A stretch of 64,000 nucleotides of DNA from Dokdonella fugitiva (GCF_004342425.1 NZ_SLWQ01000001.1:458252-522251); one strand, 5' to 3'. Shown: positions 9,754-21,197, counted from the stretch's first letter. Notes: generated by a model from the sequence alone, not told the origin. Made by a program: numbers and translations.

Positions 9754-10767
9754 TCAGCCGCGCTTGAGCAGCTCGCGCAGGTCGATCACCGCCGCGTTCG
9801 CGCGCGAGATGTAGTTGGCCATCACGAGCGAATGATTGGCGAAGAAGCCGAACGGCGTGCCGTTCAACACGATCGGACTACCGAGTGCCTTCTGCGATTC
9901 CTCCAGTTCGCGGATCACCTGCTCGAGGCTCACGGTCGCGTTCTTGCTGGCGAGGATCGGCGCGAAGTCGGCGCGCACGGCCTCGAGCTGCTCGCGCAGC
10001 GCCCAGGTGTAGCCGCGTGCTTCGTAGAAGTTGTCGTCGATCTTCGTCCATGGCGTCTTCACGAGCCGCGGACTCGGCGCGGGGGTCGACTGGCGTGCAT
10101 GCTCGTCGCCGGCGAGGTCGGTATCGATGCGCACCTGGCCCGCCGCGGCCGACAGGCGCTGCGACAGCGAGCCGAGCCGCGCCGAGACGACCTGCAGGTA
10201 GTCGGCGAGGTTGTCGGCGCGCGCGTAGAACTGCGCGTTGCTGTCGTCACCGTCGGCGAGGCGCGTGAGGTAGGCATCGACGCGCGCGATCGCCTTGCGG
10301 TACTGGCTCTCCGAACTCGGCAGCAGCCAGCGATCGTTGGGCGAACTGAACAGCGGGTCGGCTTCCTGCAGGTCCTTGTCCTCGACCGACTGCGTCTGCG
10401 AGCGGCTGAAATCGTTGCGCAATGCGCGGGCGAGGTCGCGCGTGGCGGTGAGCACGCCGAATTCCCAGTTCGGGACGTTGTCCATGAAAACGCCGGGCGG
10501 CAGGCGGTCGTTGCTGAGATAACCGCCGCGCTTGTCGAGCAGGGTTTCCGCCGTCGTGATCAGCGCGGCCGTCGTGACGCTTCCGGTCACGACGCGCTCG
10601 CCCTTCGCGGCGAGGCGCGCCTGCGCGGTCGGGACGACGTCGAAATGGCCGGGCTCGTAATCCCACCACCACATCAGCGCGAGCACGAGCACGACGGCGA
10701 GCGCGAACACCGCGCCGATGCCGCGCAGCAGCCACGCACGAACGCGACCGAAGCCATTTCCTTGCAT
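9754..10767 (-). CDS. DUF2333 family inner-membrane protein
   Basis: A 337-residue protein with one N-terminal membrane anchor (hydrophobic residues about 14-34, ending WWWDYEPG) and a long soluble part facing the periplasm. Matching family features include the WWWDYEP boundary, the GGYLSND segment, NWEFGVL, a helical middle and a C-terminal stretch FGFFANHSLVMANYI. DUF2333 proteins are common in gammaproteobacteria, but their function is unknown to me. It is a single gene with the ferritin-like gene about 100 bp upstream on the same strand, so co-transcription is possible but not shown. Confidence 0.85.
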   Translation of the reverse strand: MQGNGFGRVRAWLLRGIGAVFALAVVLVLALMWWWDYEPGHFDVVPTAQARLAAKGERVVTGSVTTAALITTAETLLDKRGGYLSNDRLPPGVFMDNVPNWEFGVLTATRDLARALRNDFSRSQTQSVEDKDLQEADPLFSSPNDRWLLPSSESQYRKAIARVDAYLTRLADGDDSNAQFYARADNLADYLQVVSARLGSLSQRLSAAAGQVRIDTDLAGDEHARQSTPAPSPRLVKTPWTKIDDNFYEARGYTWALREQLEAVRADFAPILASKNATVSLEQVIRELEESQKALGSPIVLNGTPFGFFANHSLVMANYISRANAAVIDLRELLKRG

Positions 10768-10865
10768 GCCATTCCCCGTTGCCGACGGTGCGCCCCGCCC
10801 GGGACGGGCGGCGCCGCGGGCGCCGATCGCCCGCCCTCACGCCGCCATTCTAGGCCATCGCGGCC

Positions 10866-11465
10866 CTACTTCTTCTTCCCGCCGGCGGAACCCGGCTTGG
10901 CCGGCTCGCCCTTCTGGCCGAAGTTCTCCATCAGCGTCTTCATGTCCTCGGCGTGTTCTTCCTCGACCGCGAGGATCTCCTCGAGCAGGCGCTTGGTGGT
11001 CGTGTCGCGGTCGCCGACGTAGTTGATGATCTCGCGGTAGCTGTCGATCGCGATGCGCTCGGCGACGAGGTTCTCCTCGATCATCGAGGCGAGGTCCTCG
11101 GGCACGACGAACTCGGAGTGGCTGCGGCCGGACAGGCCGTCCGGCGAGAAATTCGGCTGGCCGTCGAGCTGGGTGATGCGCTCGGCGATGCGGTCGGCGT
11201 GCGACTGCTCCTCGGCCGCGTGCTCGAGGAATTCGGCCGCGACGCTCTTCGCGTTGATGCCCGAGGCGAGGTAGTAGTGCGCCTTGTAGCGCAGCACGCA
11301 GACGATCTCGGTCGCGAGCGCCTCGTTGAGCAGCTTCAGCACCGTCGCGCGATCGAGCGTGTAGCTGTCGGTGACGGCACCGCGCTCCATGTGCGCGCGG
11401 GCGCGCTTGCGGATCGTCTGGATGTCGGAAAGGAACGGTTTGTCGCTACGCGGACTCGCGGCCAT
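10866..11465 (-). CDS. Ferritin-like / bacterioferritin-type protein
   Basis: A 199-residue protein read as a four-helix ferritin-like fold. The ATG at 11465 has a good GGAGG five bases upstream and is preferred over a longer upstream frame. The iron or di-metal ligands are visible as NEALATEIVCVLRYKAH, FLEHAAEEQSHADRI, ENLVAERIAIDSYREII and AVEEEHAEDM, that is E followed by ExxH twice, as in bacterioferritin. A lysine-rich tail (GGKKK) follows the fold and may bind nucleic acid, as in Dps-like proteins. Likely role: iron storage or peroxide detoxification in the cytosol. No bacterioferritin-associated ferredoxin gene is nearby. Confidence 0.87.
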   Translation of the reverse strand: MAASPRSDKPFLSDIQTIRKRARAHMERGAVTDSYTLDRATVLKLLNEALATEIVCVLRYKAHYYLASGINAKSVAAEFLEHAAEEQSHADRIAERITQLDGQPNFSPDGLSGRSHSEFVVPEDLASMIEENLVAERIAIDSYREIINYVGDRDTTTKRLLEEILAVEEEHAEDMKTLMENFGQKGEPAKPGSAGGKKK

Positions 11466-11561
11466 GCCTGCCTCCTCCGGGATGGGATGGCGTGCCCGCG
11501 GCGCGGGCGACGCCGCCCTAGGGTACGGCGCGCGCATGTCCGCCAGCTGAAGGCCGGCGGC

Positions 11562-13460
<1,899 letters not shown>

Positions 13461-13534
13461 CTACGGAGGGAGCCTGCCGCGGAAGTCCGCGCATGCGCGG
13501 TATCCGCCGACGCGCGCGGATGCGCGCGTCCCAC

Positions 13535-13615
13535 CAAGCTCCCTACACCGGTGCTAACCGGATCAGGTTCGAAGGGACTCTCTCAGCCGGCCATTGCCGG
13601 CACCCCCGCTTCGGC
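13535..13615 (-). promoter_or_regulatory. TPP riboswitch (THI element) in thiC leader
   Basis: Read on the minus strand, the leader contains the conserved core CTGAGAGAG, then GAACCTGATCCGGTTAGCACC and GTAGGGAGC. These match the TPP-sensing aptamer (CUGAGA and the CCUGAUC...GCGUAGGGA helices). A paired element GGGGGTGCCGGCAATGGCCGGC precedes CTGAGA as helix P3. It lies about 95 bp upstream of the thiC start. The mechanism (translation block or termination) cannot be read from sequence alone; no obvious U-tract terminator precedes thiC. Confidence 0.93.
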
Positions 13616-13746
13616 GTGCATTGAAACACGTTCGCGGCGACGCAGCCAGTTGGCGGGAACACCCGCGGCGGCGGGCGTTCGCCGGCGAACCGCCGATGCG
13701 CCGCCATGCAGACGGCGGCCCGGTGGCCGCCATCCGCACGAGGCCT

Positions 13747-15330
13747 TCAGCGGCAGGGCCCGCCCGCGTTCGTGCAGGCGACGCGGCTGCGCACTGCCGC
13801 GCTCGCGCCGTAGTTGGCGAGCACGCCGGCGGCGTTGCCGTTCACCCAGGTCGTCGTCGCGAAGGCGAGCACGGGCAGTCCGGCCAGCACGTCGCCGTTC
13901 GCTGCCGCGGCGAGCGCGCGCGAGGGCACCGCCGCCCCGGTCATGTCGTGGGCGAGGTCGATGGAAACGCTGCCCGCCTCCGGCAGGAGCTCGATGCCAC
14001 TGAAGTTGCGCGACACGTGCGCGCCGGGATCGGTCGCATTGGTCAGGCGCGAGCCGGTCGCCGACACCGGCAGTTCGATGTCGCCTGCACCGGCGCTCGT
14101 CTCGAACGTGAGCACCGAGGTTTCGAGGCAGGGCGTGAGGGCCGGGTTCGCGGCCCTGCCCGCGGCGTCGGCGCCGCCACCGGAGTTGACCGCGGCGAGC
14201 GGGACCGCGCTGCCGTCGCGGGCATGGCCGACCGCGCCGACCGTCGTGCACGCGTACGGATACGAACTCGCCCAGCGCTCGGTGACGACGCCGCCGCTGG
14301 TCATCTGGCCACTCGTGTAGGAATGAACGAAGCTCGTTTCGAACGGTGCCTTGGCGAGGTCGCCGACGCGCGCGGGATCGACATACCAGCGCTTGGTCGG
14401 CGCGGTGACGATCCAGCCGGTGCGGGCGCCGAGCGCCGGACTGCGCGCATAGCTGCCTTCGAGCGTCGTGGCCATGAACAGCGCGCTCACGGCATCGACG
14501 GGATCGGCGTATTCGAGCGTGCGCAGCGCGCCATCGACGGCGACCTGCGCCGCGTAGCGGCCATTCGCCTGCGCGCTCGCGCTGTCGAGGTCGGGCGCCA
14601 CGGCGCCGGGCGCCGTGTGCGCCGAACGGAAGCCGTCGATCGCGAGCGCGTCGACGCCGAACATCGTGCCGCGCGCGACGTCGATGACATATTCGGCGCC
14701 GTACACGCCACCGGCGGGCGGCGTCAGGTCGGCTCCCGCGTCGGCGCGCCAGTAGCCGCCCGCCGACCACGCGGACGCGATGGCCGCGCAATCGCCCGCC
14801 GCGATCGCGTCGGCGCTGCCGTGCTGGTTGCCGGTCACTTCGCCCATCTCGAAGACGTCGAAATGGCCTTCGCGCGTGCGATCGGCCGTCTGCGGACCGC
14901 CATCGGCGTTGCCGCTCGGACCGGTCGTGGTGTTCTCGCCCGCGTAGGACGCCGTGCGGAAGTCGATCGCGTGCGTGGCGAGCGCAGGCACCGTGCAGCT
15001 GGAGTCGCTCGTGACGAGTCGCGCGACCGATGCATCGTCGCCGGCAGACGTGCCGCTGGCCGCTCATGCGCCGTGCGGCGCGACGTAGACGTCGAGGTCG
15101 AGCACCTCGCGCCCGTCGTAACCTTCGTGGAAGCGCACGCGCAGCGCCTTCGCCTGCGCCGTCGCGTTGCTGATCACCAATAGCGTGTCGTTGCCACCGT
15201 TCGCGGTGTAGTACGGGAAAACGAGCACCTGGCCCAGGCCGTGCGGATCGACGTGCATCGCATGCGCAGCCGGGGCGAAGGCCGCGGCAACGATCGCGGC
15301 GGCGAGCGCGGAATTTCTTTTCTTGCCCAT
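13747..15330 (-). pseudogene. Secreted surface protein gene with one in-frame TGA
   Basis: An ATG at 15330 begins a signal peptide (MGKKRNSALAAAIVAAAF, then AHA) and the motif GLGQVLVFPYYT of a family of about 500-residue secreted proteins common in Lysobacterales. After residue 88 (VYVAPHGA) a TGA at 15066-15064 stops translation. The same frame then continues unbroken to 13747 (AASGTSAGDDASVARLVTSD, then SCTVPALATHAIDFR and on to CTNAGGPCR), giving a full-length family member of 527 codons. From memory, relatives have a Trp in this region (DVWTA-like), so TGG to TGA is the simplest explanation. There is no frameshift. It is either a very recent pseudogene, a read error, or a gene expressed by readthrough. 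The downstream part alone lacks a signal peptide. Confidence 0.82.
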
Positions 15331-15628
15331 CGTGCATCCCCTCGTTGGTCATACGTCGTTGCGACGGCGGAATGCCGCCGGGCGTCGCAGCGGCCCAGGA
15401 ACGGCCCCCTGGCGCGCCTCCTCCCGCGCACTCGATCGGACTGGCGAACGCCGTTGCGTGCCATGCCGGTGGTCCGCTGCAGCACGTTGCACGCGGCGCG
15501 ACCCGCTCCCAGTCGCTGCTGAATCGTGGCGCAACGCGCGCTGCCATCGCTGTGTGCGCATGCAACCCGGCGCGACGGCGGGGGTCCAAGCACCGTCCTG
15601 AAAGCATCGCAACACGAAGGAGCCCGAC

Positions 15629-16153
15629 ATGACCCGCCAACTCGCCGCACGCGCCGCCGCGATCGTCTTCGCCGCCGCAGGTTTCGCGACCCTCGCGGCC
15701 GCGGCCGAACCGTCCGCGCGCGTGAACGTCGACTGGACCGATCCGCACGCGTTTTCCGATACGCGCGACAACCCGGGCATCCGCCAGATGCGCCCGGAAG
15801 AATGGCTCGCGCTGCTGTCCCGGCACCTCGAGCGCAGCGCCGACCGCATCCTGCCTGCCGGCGAGCGCCTCGACGTGACCTTCACGGACATCGACCGCGC
15901 GGGGCGCGTCGAACCCTGGCGCGGCCCGGAGTGGAACGACGTGCGCATCGTCAAGGACATCTACCCGCCGCGCATCGACCTGCGGTTCACCCTGACCGGC
16001 GCGGATGGCCGCGTGCTCGCCTCGGGCGAACGCAGGCTGCGCGACAGCGCGTTCCTCATGCGCAGCACGCCCGACGACAGCGATCCGCTGCGCTTCGAGA
16101 AGCGCCTGCTCGACGACTGGCTGCGCAGGGAGTTCAGGCCGGCGCGCGGCTGA
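15629..16153 (+). CDS. DUF3016 family exported protein
   Basis: A 174-residue protein with a clear signal peptide (MTRQLAARAAAIVFAAAGF, cleavage after AAA). The mature part has the DUF3016 pattern: VNVDWTDPHAFSD near the start, a middle segment LDVTFTDIDRAGR with EPWRG, RIVKDIYPPRIDLRF, and a C-terminal LRFEKRLLDDWLRREF. The function of the family is unknown; it is a small periplasmic protein. AAGGAG six bases before the ATG sets the start. It is followed by an inverted-repeat spacer and pepQ in the same direction. Confidence 0.86.
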   Translation: MTRQLAARAAAIVFAAAGFATLAAAAEPSARVNVDWTDPHAFSDTRDNPGIRQMRPEEWLALLSRHLERSADRILPAGERLDVTFTDIDRAGRVEPWRGPEWNDVRIVKDIYPPRIDLRFTLTGADGRVLASGERRLRDSAFLMRSTPDDSDPLRFEKRLLDDWLRREFRPARG

Positions 16154-16172
16154 CGCGGCGGATGCGCAAGGG

Positions 16173-16255
16173 CGGACACGAAGCACGCCAGGCACGCGAA
16201 GACATTCTTGCTCCTTGCTCCGGCTGCTCGCGTGCCGCGGGGTGCTTCGTGTTCC
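16173..16255. repeat. Inverted repeat of the ACACGAAG family
   Basis: The left arm (16173-16195) GGACACGAAGCACGCCAGGC matches the reverse complement of the right arm (16231-16255) GGAACACGAAGCACCCCGCG with a few mismatches. It shares the ACACGAAG core with the larger element at 9547-9727. It fills the spacer between the DUF3016 gene and pepQ, both on the plus strand, so it could act as a partial terminator or RNA stabiliser. Confidence 0.65.
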
Positions 16256-16312
16256 AGGCTGCACGCGACCCTGCGTTGACGGCACAATGCGGGTTCCGTT
16301 CCGGAGCCTGCG

Positions 16313-17647
16313 ATGGACATCCAGCATCCCGACCTGCACCCTCTCTACGCCGAGCACCTTGCCACGCTGCAGGCGCGCGCCGACAAGGCGCTGCTGCGCG
16401 AGGGCTTCGACCATCTCGTGATCGCCGCGGGCCAGCCGGCGATGCAGTTCCTCGACGACCGGCCGTACCCGTTCGCGGTCAATCCGCATTTCAAGCACTG
16501 GCTGCCGGTCACGAAGGCACCCGGTTCGTGGATCGTCCACACGCCCGGGCGCAAGCCCAAGCTCGTCTACCTGCAGCCGCACGACTACTGGCACGTCGTG
16601 CCCGACGCGCCCGCGGGCTACTGGGTCGAGCATTTCGACATCGTCGTGATCCGCGAAGCGAAGGAGGCGCGCGCGCACTTGCCCAACGACGTCGCGCGCT
16701 GCGCGGTGATCGGCGAGGCGGGTGCGGCGCTCGACGGTTTCGCCCCGAACAATCCGCAAGGCGTGCTCGATTACCTGCACTGGCAGCGCTCGTACAAGAG
16801 CGCCTACGAGCTCGCGATGATGCGCGTCGCGAGCAAGATCGGCGCGCGCGCGCACCGCGCGGCCGAACGCGCGTTCCGCGCCGGCGCATCGGAGTTCGAC
16901 ATCCACGTCGCCTACATGGGGAGCGCGCGCCAGGGCGACAACGAGCTGCCGTACAACAACATCATCGCGCTCAATGAACACGCCGCGGTGCTGCACTACA
17001 TGGAACTCGCGCACGCGCCGCCGGCGCGCGCGCATTCTTTCCTCATCGACGCCGGCGCGAGCTTCCACGGCTACGCGAGCGACATCACGCGCACCTACGC
17101 CGCCGCCGATGCCGGCGAGTTCCAGGCGCTGATCGACGCGGTCGACGCCGCGCAACGCGGCTTCGTCGCGAAGGTGCGCGCGGGACAAGCCTATCCCGAC
17201 CTGCACGTGCATGCGCACCTCGTGCTCGGCGGCATCCTCAAGGACCACGGCTTCGTGCGCATGGGCGCGGAGGCCGCGCTCGATGCCGGCGTCACCTCGA
17301 CGTTCTTCCCGCACGGCCTCGGCCACCCGATCGGCCTGCAGGTGCACGACGTCGCCGGCTTCCAGGCGAGCGACCGCGGCGGTACGCTGCCGCGGCCGCC
17401 GGGCCACCCGTACCTGCGCATGACGCGCGCACTCGAACCGGGCATGGTGGTGACGATCGAACCCGGCCTCTACTTCATCGACATGCTGCTCGCCGAGCTC
17501 GCGAACAAGCCGGCGGCGAAGGACGTCGACTGGGCGCGCGTCGATGCGTTCCGCAAGTACGGCGGCATCCGCATCGAGGACGACGTGGCCTGCACCGAGG
17601 GCGAGCCGGAGAACCTCACGCGCGACGCGTTCGCCGCGCTCGGCTGA
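16313..17647 (+). CDS. pepQ: Xaa-Pro dipeptidase PepQ
   Basis: A 444-residue metallopeptidase of family M24B that splits dipeptides ending in proline. The five metal ligands are all visible: Asp in LIDAGASFHGYASDITRTY (two Asp), His in FPHGLGHPIGLQVHD, Glu in TIEPGLYFI and Glu in GGIRIEDDV. The N-terminal prolidase domain has the PYPFAVNPHFKHWLP segment typical of the bacterial PepQ group. Length is normal. It sits 12 bp before the YjbR-like gene and probably shares its transcript. With pepP at 27085 this window holds two different M24 proline peptidases. Confidence 0.96.
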   Translation: MDIQHPDLHPLYAEHLATLQARADKALLREGFDHLVIAAGQPAMQFLDDRPYPFAVNPHFKHWLPVTKAPGSWIVHTPGRKPKLVYLQPHDYWHVVPDAPAGYWVEHFDIVVIREAKEARAHLPNDVARCAVIGEAGAALDGFAPNNPQGVLDYLHWQRSYKSAYELAMMRVASKIGARAHRAAERAFRAGASEFDIHVAYMGSARQGDNELPYNNIIALNEHAAVLHYMELAHAPPARAHSFLIDAGASFHGYASDITRTYAAADAGEFQALIDAVDAAQRGFVAKVRAGQAYPDLHVHAHLVLGGILKDHGFVRMGAEAALDAGVTSTFFPHGLGHPIGLQVHDVAGFQASDRGGTLPRPPGHPYLRMTRALEPGMVVTIEPGLYFIDMLLAELANKPAAKDVDWARVDAFRKYGGIRIEDDVACTEGEPENLTRDAFAALG

Positions 17648-17659
17648 CGCTGCACGGGC

Positions 17660-18070
17660 ATGGATACGCGCGCGCTCGAGGCCTTTTGCGCGCGCCTGCC
17701 CGGCGCGACCTCGCGCGCGCTCGATCCGCCGTACAACATCCTCCTCTACGACGTCGGCGGCAGGCAGTTCGCGTATTTCAAACTCTCCGAACCGGAGAAG
17801 TGGCGTTTCAGCTTCCGCACGACGCCGGAGCGCTTCCTCGAGCTCACCGGCGTTGCCGGCATCAAGCCCGCGCGCTACCTGGCGCGCTTCCACTGGGTCA
17901 CGGTCGTCGACGTGCGTTCGGTGTCCGCCGCGTACCTGCGCGAGCTCGTCGAGTGGTCGTATCGGCGCGCGCTGGCGTCGTTGCCGAAGACGAAGCAGGC
18001 CGCCCTCCGGGCGACCGGCACGCCGCGGCAACCTGTCGCGAGACAGCGGAGTCGGACCGGCGTAACCTGA
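17660..18070 (+). CDS. MmcQ/YjbR family protein
   Basis: A 136-residue protein of the CyaY-like YjbR fold. Supporting segments are CARLPGATSRALDPPYN near the N-terminus, VGGRQFAYFKL, WRFSFRTTPERFLELTG, the conserved RYLARFHWVTV and the C-terminal SYRRALASLPKTKQAAL. The family is often annotated as DNA-binding, but that role is poorly established. The last 20 residues are Arg/Thr-rich and unlike the family core. It starts 12 bp after pepQ and ends 4 bp before cydP. Confidence 0.85.
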   Translation: MDTRALEAFCARLPGATSRALDPPYNILLYDVGGRQFAYFKLSEPEKWRFSFRTTPERFLELTGVAGIKPARYLARFHWVTVVDVRSVSAAYLRELVEWSYRRALASLPKTKQAALRATGTPRQPVARQRSRTGVT

Positions 18071-18074
18071 CGCG

Positions 18075-18293
18075 GTGGCCGAATCACATCGCCCCGCCGA
18101 AGCGTCCTGGTTCCGCAGCCGCGGCGGGCGCCGCTTCGGCGTCGAGTTCGGCGCGATCATCGTGTTCAAGCTCGTCGCGCTTGCGCTGATCTGGTTCTTC
18201 TGCATCCGCCCGCTGCCGCACGCGGACACGCGTCCTGCCGCCGTCGCCGACCACCTGCTCGCGCCTGCCCACGAGGCTCCCGATGATCGATGA
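18075..18293 (+). CDS. cydP: Cytochrome bd small subunit CydP
   Basis: A 72-residue single-pass membrane protein beginning with GTG. The membrane helix is FGAIIVFKLVALALIWFFCI at about residues 25-44, followed by a short periplasmic tail. The pattern SRGGRRFGVEFG before the helix and IRPLPHAD after it match CydP, a small bd-oxidase protein of this lineage. It overlaps the cydA start by 11 bp, so translation is probably coupled. It presumably assists assembly or stability of the CydAB complex. Confidence 0.85.
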   Translation: MAESHRPAEASWFRSRGGRRFGVEFGAIIVFKLVALALIWFFCIRPLPHADTRPAAVADHLLAPAHEAPDDR

Positions 18294-19866
18294 GACCGTC
18301 GTCACCCTGTCGCGCCTGCAGTTCGCGCTGACCGCGCTCTACCACTTCCTGTTCGTGCCGCTCACGCTCGGCCTGTCGTGGATGCTCGCGATCATGGAAG
18401 CGGTCTACGTGATGACCGGGCGCGAGGTATGGAAACGCATGACCCAGTTCTGGGGCGTGCTGTTCGGCATCAATTTCGCGATGGGCGTCGCCACTGGCGT
18501 GACGATGGAGTTCCAGTTCGGCACCAACTGGGCCTACTACTCGCACTATGTCGGCGACATCTTCGGCACGCCGCTGGCGATCGAGGGGTTGATGGCGTTC
18601 TTCCTCGAAGCGACGTTCATCGGGCTGTTCTTCTTCGGCTGGGACCGCCTCTCGCGCGTGAAGCACCTCGTCGTGACCTTCCTGCTCGCGCTCGGCACGA
18701 ACCTGTCGGCGCTGTGGATCCTCATCGCCAACGCGTGGATGCAGAACCCGGTGGGCTCGCGCTTCAACCTCGACACCATGCGCATGGAAGTCACCGATTT
18801 CGGCGCGGTGGTGTTCAACCCGGTCGCGCAGTCCAAGTTCGTGCACACGGTCAGCGCGGGCTACGTGCTCGGCGCGATGTTCGTGCTGTCGATCAGTGCC
18901 TGGTACCTGCTCAAGGGCCGCAACATCGACTTCGCCAAGCGCTCGATGACGGTCGCGGCGAGCTTCGGCCTCGCCTCCGCGCTCAGCGTCGTCGTGCTCG
19001 GCGACGAATCAGGCTACACGGTGACCGAACACCAGAAGATGAAGCTCGCCGCGATCGAGGCGATGTGGGAGACCGAACCCGCGCCGGCAGCGTTCACCGC
19101 CTTCGGCCTCCCCGACGTCGCCGAACGCACGACCCACTACGCGATCCACATCCCGTGGCTGATGGGCATCATCGGCACGCGCTCGCTCGATCGCGTCCTG
19201 CCCGGCATCGGCGAACTCGTCGGCGATGCCGAGCAGCGCATCGCCGGCGGCATGAAGGCATACGCGGCGATGCAGCGCCTGCGCGTCGATCGCAACGACG
19301 CGGCGGCGCGCGCCGAGTTCGAGGCGCACGAGCGCGACCTCGGCTATGCGCTGCTGCTCAAGCGCAGTCTCGCCGATCCGGCGACGGCGAGTCCCGACGA
19401 CATCCGCGCGGCCGCGGCGAGCACGATCCCGAACGTGCCCGTGCTGTTCTGGGCATTCCGCATCATGGTCGGCTGCGGGCTGTGGTTCATCGCCCTGTTC
19501 GCGTACTCGTTCTGGCTCTCGGCGCGGCGCGAGCTCGATCGCCGCCGCTGGTACCTCAAGGCGGCGCTGTGGAGCCTGCCGCTGCCGTGGCTCGCGATCG
19601 AACTCGGCTGGATCGTCGCCGAATACGGCCGCCAGCCGTGGGCGATCGAAGGCGTGCTGCCGACCGCGCTCGGCGTCTCGTCGGTATCGGTGGCGCAGGT
19701 CGCGACGAGCCTCGCGGGCTTCGTGCTGTTCTACAGCGCGCTCGCGGTCGTCGACGCCGTGCTCATGCTCAAGTACGCGCGCAAGGGACCCGATGGCCTC
19801 GGCATGTGGCCGCCGGCAACGCCGGAGCCCGTGCCGGACCATTCGGTCGTGGCGGCAAGACCATGA
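18283..19866 (+). CDS. cydA: Cytochrome bd ubiquinol oxidase subunit I
   Basis: A 527-residue haem-bearing subunit of the bd-type quinol oxidase, which reduces oxygen to water with high affinity and without proton pumping. Haem ligands are in the usual places: His in the N-terminal RLQFALTALYHFLFVPL, His in the KFVHTVSAGYV helix, and Met in the segment KMKLAAIEAMWE. The Q-loop is the long form: GMKAYAAMQRLRV followed by RDLGYALLLKRS and the FWAFRIMVGCG helix, as in E. coli. It overlaps cydP upstream and is followed at 52 bp by cydB. Confidence 0.97.
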   Translation: MIDETVVTLSRLQFALTALYHFLFVPLTLGLSWMLAIMEAVYVMTGREVWKRMTQFWGVLFGINFAMGVATGVTMEFQFGTNWAYYSHYVGDIFGTPLAIEGLMAFFLEATFIGLFFFGWDRLSRVKHLVVTFLLALGTNLSALWILIANAWMQNPVGSRFNLDTMRMEVTDFGAVVFNPVAQSKFVHTVSAGYVLGAMFVLSISAWYLLKGRNIDFAKRSMTVAASFGLASALSVVVLGDESGYTVTEHQKMKLAAIEAMWETEPAPAAFTAFGLPDVAERTTHYAIHIPWLMGIIGTRSLDRVLPGIGELVGDAEQRIAGGMKAYAAMQRLRVDRNDAAARAEFEAHERDLGYALLLKRSLADPATASPDDIRAAAASTIPNVPVLFWAFRIMVGCGLWFIALFAYSFWLSARRELDRRRWYLKAALWSLPLPWLAIELGWIVAEYGRQPWAIEGVLPTALGVSSVSVAQVATSLAGFVLFYSALAVVDAVLMLKYARKGPDGLGMWPPATPEPVPDHSVVAARP

Positions 19867-19918
19867 CGGCGGCGCCGTCCATGCGATGTAACGCGCACGG
19901 TGCGCAAGGAGGATCGTG

Positions 19919-21052
19919 ATGCCCGACTATGAAACCCTGCGCATAGTCTGGTGGGCGCTGCTCGGGGTACTGCTGGTCGGCTTCGCCGTCACCGACGGCT
20001 TCGACCTCGGCATCGCCGCGCTGCTGCGCGTGCTCGGCCACGACGATGCCGAGCGCCGCGCGGTGCTCGAAACAGTGGAACCGGTCTGGGAAGGCAACCA
20101 GGTCTGGCTCATCCTCGGTGCCGGCGCGATCTTCGCGGCGTGGCCGCTGCTTTACGCGGCCGCCTTCTCCGGTTTCTATTTCGCGATGCTGCTGGCCCTG
20201 CTCGCCCTGATCGTGCGGCCGGTCGGCTTCAATTTCCGCAACAAGTTCACCGACGCGCGCTGGCGCGGCTTCTGGGACTGGCTGCTGACCTTGCATGGCA
20301 TCGTGCCCGCGCTCGTGTTCGGCGTCGCGTTCGGCAATCTCTTCCTCGGGGTGCCGTTCCGCTACGACGAAACGCTGAGGCTCACCCATGAAGGCGGGTT
20401 CTTCGACCTGCTGCGTCCGTACCCGCTGCTGACCGGGCTCGTTTCGGTCGCGCTGCTGCTGCTGCATGGTGCGGCGTGGGTCGCGGTCAAGAGCGAGGGC
20501 GTCGTGCTCGCGCGCGCGGAGCGCGCGGTGCGCCTGCTCGCGCCGGCCTTCGTCGCGCTGTACGTGGCGGCGGGGTTCGTGCTGTATTTCGGCGTGACCG
20601 GGTATGCATTGCAGGGCGGCTCGACCCCGGCAGGCCCGTCCAATCCGCTCGCGAAAACCGTCATCGTCGGGAGCAACTGGCTCGTCGATTCGCCGCTCGG
20701 CGGCTGGGCCGTCGCAGCCGCGATCGTCGCGCTCGCCGCCGCGCTCGCGACGCTGCCGCTGTGCGGTCGCCGCCATCACCTCGCGATGTTCGTCGCCAGT
20801 TCGGTCGCCGTGAGCGGCACGATCGCATCGGCCGGCCTGGCACTGTTCCCGTTCCTGCTGCCCTCGAGCCTCGATCCGCGCAGCAGCCTCACCGTGTGGG
20901 ACGCATCGAGCAGTCGCACGACGCTCGGCCTCATGCTGCTCGTCACCGCGCTGCTGCTGCCGATCGTCCTCGCCTACACCGCCTGGGTCTACCGCGTGCT
21001 GCGCGGGCGCGTCTCGCTCGAGCATGTGAAGCAGACGCACGGCATGTACTGA
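19919..21052 (+). CDS. cydB: Cytochrome bd ubiquinol oxidase subunit II
   Basis: A 377-residue eight-to-nine-helix partner of CydA. Family marks are [21 protein letters not shown] at the N-terminus, [21 protein letters not shown] and the C-terminal helix preceding [18 protein letters not shown] at 19907-19913 stands five bases before the ATG at 19919 and decides this start over the adjacent GTG at 19916. Follows cydA directly; cydX is 13 bp downstream. Confidence 0.97.
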   Translation: MPDYETLRIVWWALLGVLLVGFAVTDGFDLGIAALLRVLGHDDAERRAVLETVEPVWEGNQVWLILGAGAIFAAWPLLYAAAFSGFYFAMLLALLALIVRPVGFNFRNKFTDARWRGFWDWLLTLHGIVPALVFGVAFGNLFLGVPFRYDETLRLTHEGGFFDLLRPYPLLTGLVSVALLLLHGAAWVAVKSEGVVLARAERAVRLLAPAFVALYVAAGFVLYFGVTGYALQGGSTPAGPSNPLAKTVIVGSNWLVDSPLGGWAVAAAIVALAAALATLPLCGRRHHLAMFVASSVAVSGTIASAGLALFPFLLPSSLDPRSSLTVWDASSSRTTLGLMLLVTALLLPIVLAYTAWVYRVLRGRVSLEHVKQTHGMY

Positions 21053-21065
21053 AGGAGCTCTCGCG

Positions 21066-21197
21066 ATGTGGTACTTCAGCTGGATCCTCGGCCTCGGCCT
21101 CGCGCTCGCCTTCGCGATCCTCAATGCGATGTGGTTCGAACTCGCCGCCGACGCGGCGGCCGCCCGCGATGCGGCGGAGAAGACGCCACCGCCCTGA
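21066..21197 (+). CDS. cydX: Cytochrome bd accessory subunit CydX (YbgT)
   Basis: A 43-residue protein: MWYFSWILGLGLALAFAIL, then NAMWFELAADA and a charged tail. The MWYFSWILG start and the single helix are the hallmark of CydX, which binds CydA and stabilises its haems. AAGGAG about ten bases upstream and the 13-bp gap after cydB make it the last gene of the oxidase operon. Confidence 0.92.
   Translation: MWYFSWILGLGLALAFAILNAMWFELAADAAAARDAAEKTPPP

Noticed and set aside
15064..15066. TGA as selenocysteine or a recoded stop
   Set aside because: No SECIS-like hairpin or sel genes were seen, the expected residue is Trp rather than Cys, and many genes in the window end in TGA.
13583..18229. 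1548-codon open frame on the minus strand over pepQ and neighbours
   Set aside because: It is antisense to clear genes (DUF3016, pepQ, YjbR) and has no family similarity; long antisense frames are common at this GC content.
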